In this document: piece by piece, positions 63,265-64,000 of the stretch
Layout: every line of letters starts with the position of its first letter
Position numbering within the stretch: position 1 is the stretch's first letter
Source of the DNA: Fibrobacterota bacterium
Lineage (GTDB): Bacteria > Fibrobacterota > Fibrobacteria > UBA11236
Reading direction: 5' to 3'
Assembly (NCBI GenBank): GCA_019509785.1
Contig: JAEKLQ010000023.1
Location: 1 to 64,000 of the forward strand
Length of the DNA: 64,000 bases
The notes under the pieces: generated by a model
The model's input: the letters and a program-made list of their open reading frames with translations, nothing else
What the model was told of the DNA's origin: nothing
Databases searched by the model: none
Made by a program: the position numbers and the translations under genes

Positions 63265-64000
63265 TCAGACCTTGTAGTAGCCCCGGTACCATTCCACGAA
63301 GCGCCCGATCCCCGTCTCCACCGTGGTCGCGGGCTTGAAGCCCACGTCCCGCACGAGATCGGAGACATCGGCGGCGGTTTCCGGCACATCGCCCGGCTGC
63401 AAGGGGAGCATGTTGATTTGCGCCTTCTTCCCCAGCTTGTCCTCTAGCGTGTGGATGTAGTGCATCAATTCCACCGGGGAACTGTTGCCGATATTGTAGA
63501 TGCGGTACGGCGCCTTGGAAGTGCCCGGGTCCGGATGCGCCCCGCTCCAATCGGGATTGGGCTTGGCGGTATTGAAGGTCACCCGGTAAACGCCTTCGAC
63601 GATGTCGTCCACGTAGGTGAAGTCGCGCCGGTGGTGGCCGCCGTTGAAAACGTCGATGGGTTTGCCGGCCAGGATATTCTTGGTGAAGATGAAGAGGGCC
63701 ATGTCGGGGCGGCCCCAGGGCCCGTAGACGGTGAAGAAGCGCAGGCCCGTGGTGGGCAGCGCGAACAGGTTGCTGTAGGTGTGGGCCATCAACTCGTTGG
63801 CCTTCTTAGACGCCGCGTAGAGGCTCAAAGGATGATCCACGTTATGGTGGATGGAGAAGGGCAAGGTGGTGTTGGCGCCGTACACCGAACTGCTCGAGGC
63901 ATAGGCTAAGTGCTCCACCTTGTGGTAGCGGCAGGCCTCCAGGATGTTCAGGAAGCCCACGATATTCGCATCGATATAGGCCCGCGGGTTTTCGATGCTG
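63265..64000 (-). CDS. UDP-glucuronate 4-epimerase-like protein, 5' end beyond the window
   Basis: At least 245 residues; the frame is open to the right edge (the part before ATG 63960 reads [13 protein letters not shown]), so the N-terminus with the NAD loop is missing. [33 protein letters not shown] (the YxxxK pair), [16 protein letters not shown] and [20 protein letters not shown] match UDP-glucuronate 4-epimerases (CapI/LspL). These make UDP-galacturonate, which fits an acidic polymer. The C-terminal end is normal. It is close to the nucleotidyltransferase module but probably belongs to a neighbouring transcription unit. Confidence 0.88.
   Translation of the reverse strand, partial: SIENPRAYIDANIVGFLNILEACRYHKVEHLAYASSSSVYGANTTLPFSIHHNVDHPLSLYAASKKANELMAHTYSNLFALPTTGLRFFTVYGPWGRPDMALFIFTKNILAGKPIDVFNGGHHRRDFTYVDDIVEGVYRVTFNTAKPNPDWSGAHPDPGTSKAPYRIYNIGNSSPVELMHYIHTLEDKLGKKAQINMLPLQPGDVPETAADVSDLVRDVGFKPATTVETGIGRFVEWYRGYYKV

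Overview
The window reads as high-GC chromosomal DNA from an uncultured member of the Fibrobacterota, or a close relative in the Fibrobacterota-Chlorobiota-Bacteroidota group. The main pointers are a TIGR02147/DUF4423-type regulator (17333..18208), a DUF4954 protein, many Kelch-type lipoproteins, PorV-like and Wzi-like outer membrane proteins, and start-proximal promoter boxes resembling the Bacteroidota -7 element TAnnTTTG. This placement is inferred from gene content and was not tested by phylogeny. I recognised no rRNA, tRNA, CRISPR array or insertion sequence.

Left part (1-13.1 kb): a visibly less GC-rich strip (1-1.4 kb) holds three small secreted-type proteins that look like distant paralogues, the third broken by a frameshift. 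Then come a DUF4954 beta-helix protein and a divergent HAD phosphatase, a PorV-like outer membrane protein, a WbaP-like initiating sugar-phosphate transferase, a small-protein/nucleotidyltransferase module, homoserine dehydrogenase, two tandem GDP-mannose 4,6-dehydratase paralogues and a Wzi-like barrel.

Middle (13.1-24.1 kb): an accessory block of a beta-propeller (Asp-box) protein, three large paralogous lipoproteins (carboxypeptidase-regulatory-like, Kelch, one with PKD), the TIGR02147 regulator translationally coupled to two of them, and a methyltransferase. A 19-bp palindrome, CGCTCT-N5-TTAGAGCG, lies 63-65 bp (centre to start codon) upstream of three of these transcription units. This is the best candidate here for an undescribed regulatory system.

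Right (24.1-64 kb): a very large exopolysaccharide / O-antigen-like locus of the Wzx/Wzy type. It holds WbaP-type initiation (7.3 kb), WecG and GT2/GT4 glycosyltransferases, RfbE-like epimerase, Wzx flippase, O-antigen ligase/polymerase, Wzz, an SLBB export protein, two Wzi-like barrels, and a heparinase II/III protein with a bi-domain oxidoreductase. It also holds an AsnB amidotransferase, acetyltransferase, deacetylase, four methyltransferases, DegT aminotransferase, cupin, carbamoyltransferase-SxtJ-DUF5989, GmhA and a UDP-glucuronate epimerase-like protein. Genes from 59.1 kb down to 27.4 kb run on the minus strand, many joined by ATGA or GTGA stop/start overlaps. Two of them probably start at CTG. 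A shared 17-bp promoter-like box precedes the export gene (57.4 kb) and a glycosyltransferase (46.6 kb), suggesting co-regulated transcription units. Together these genes would build, modify, export and anchor a decorated acidic polysaccharide.
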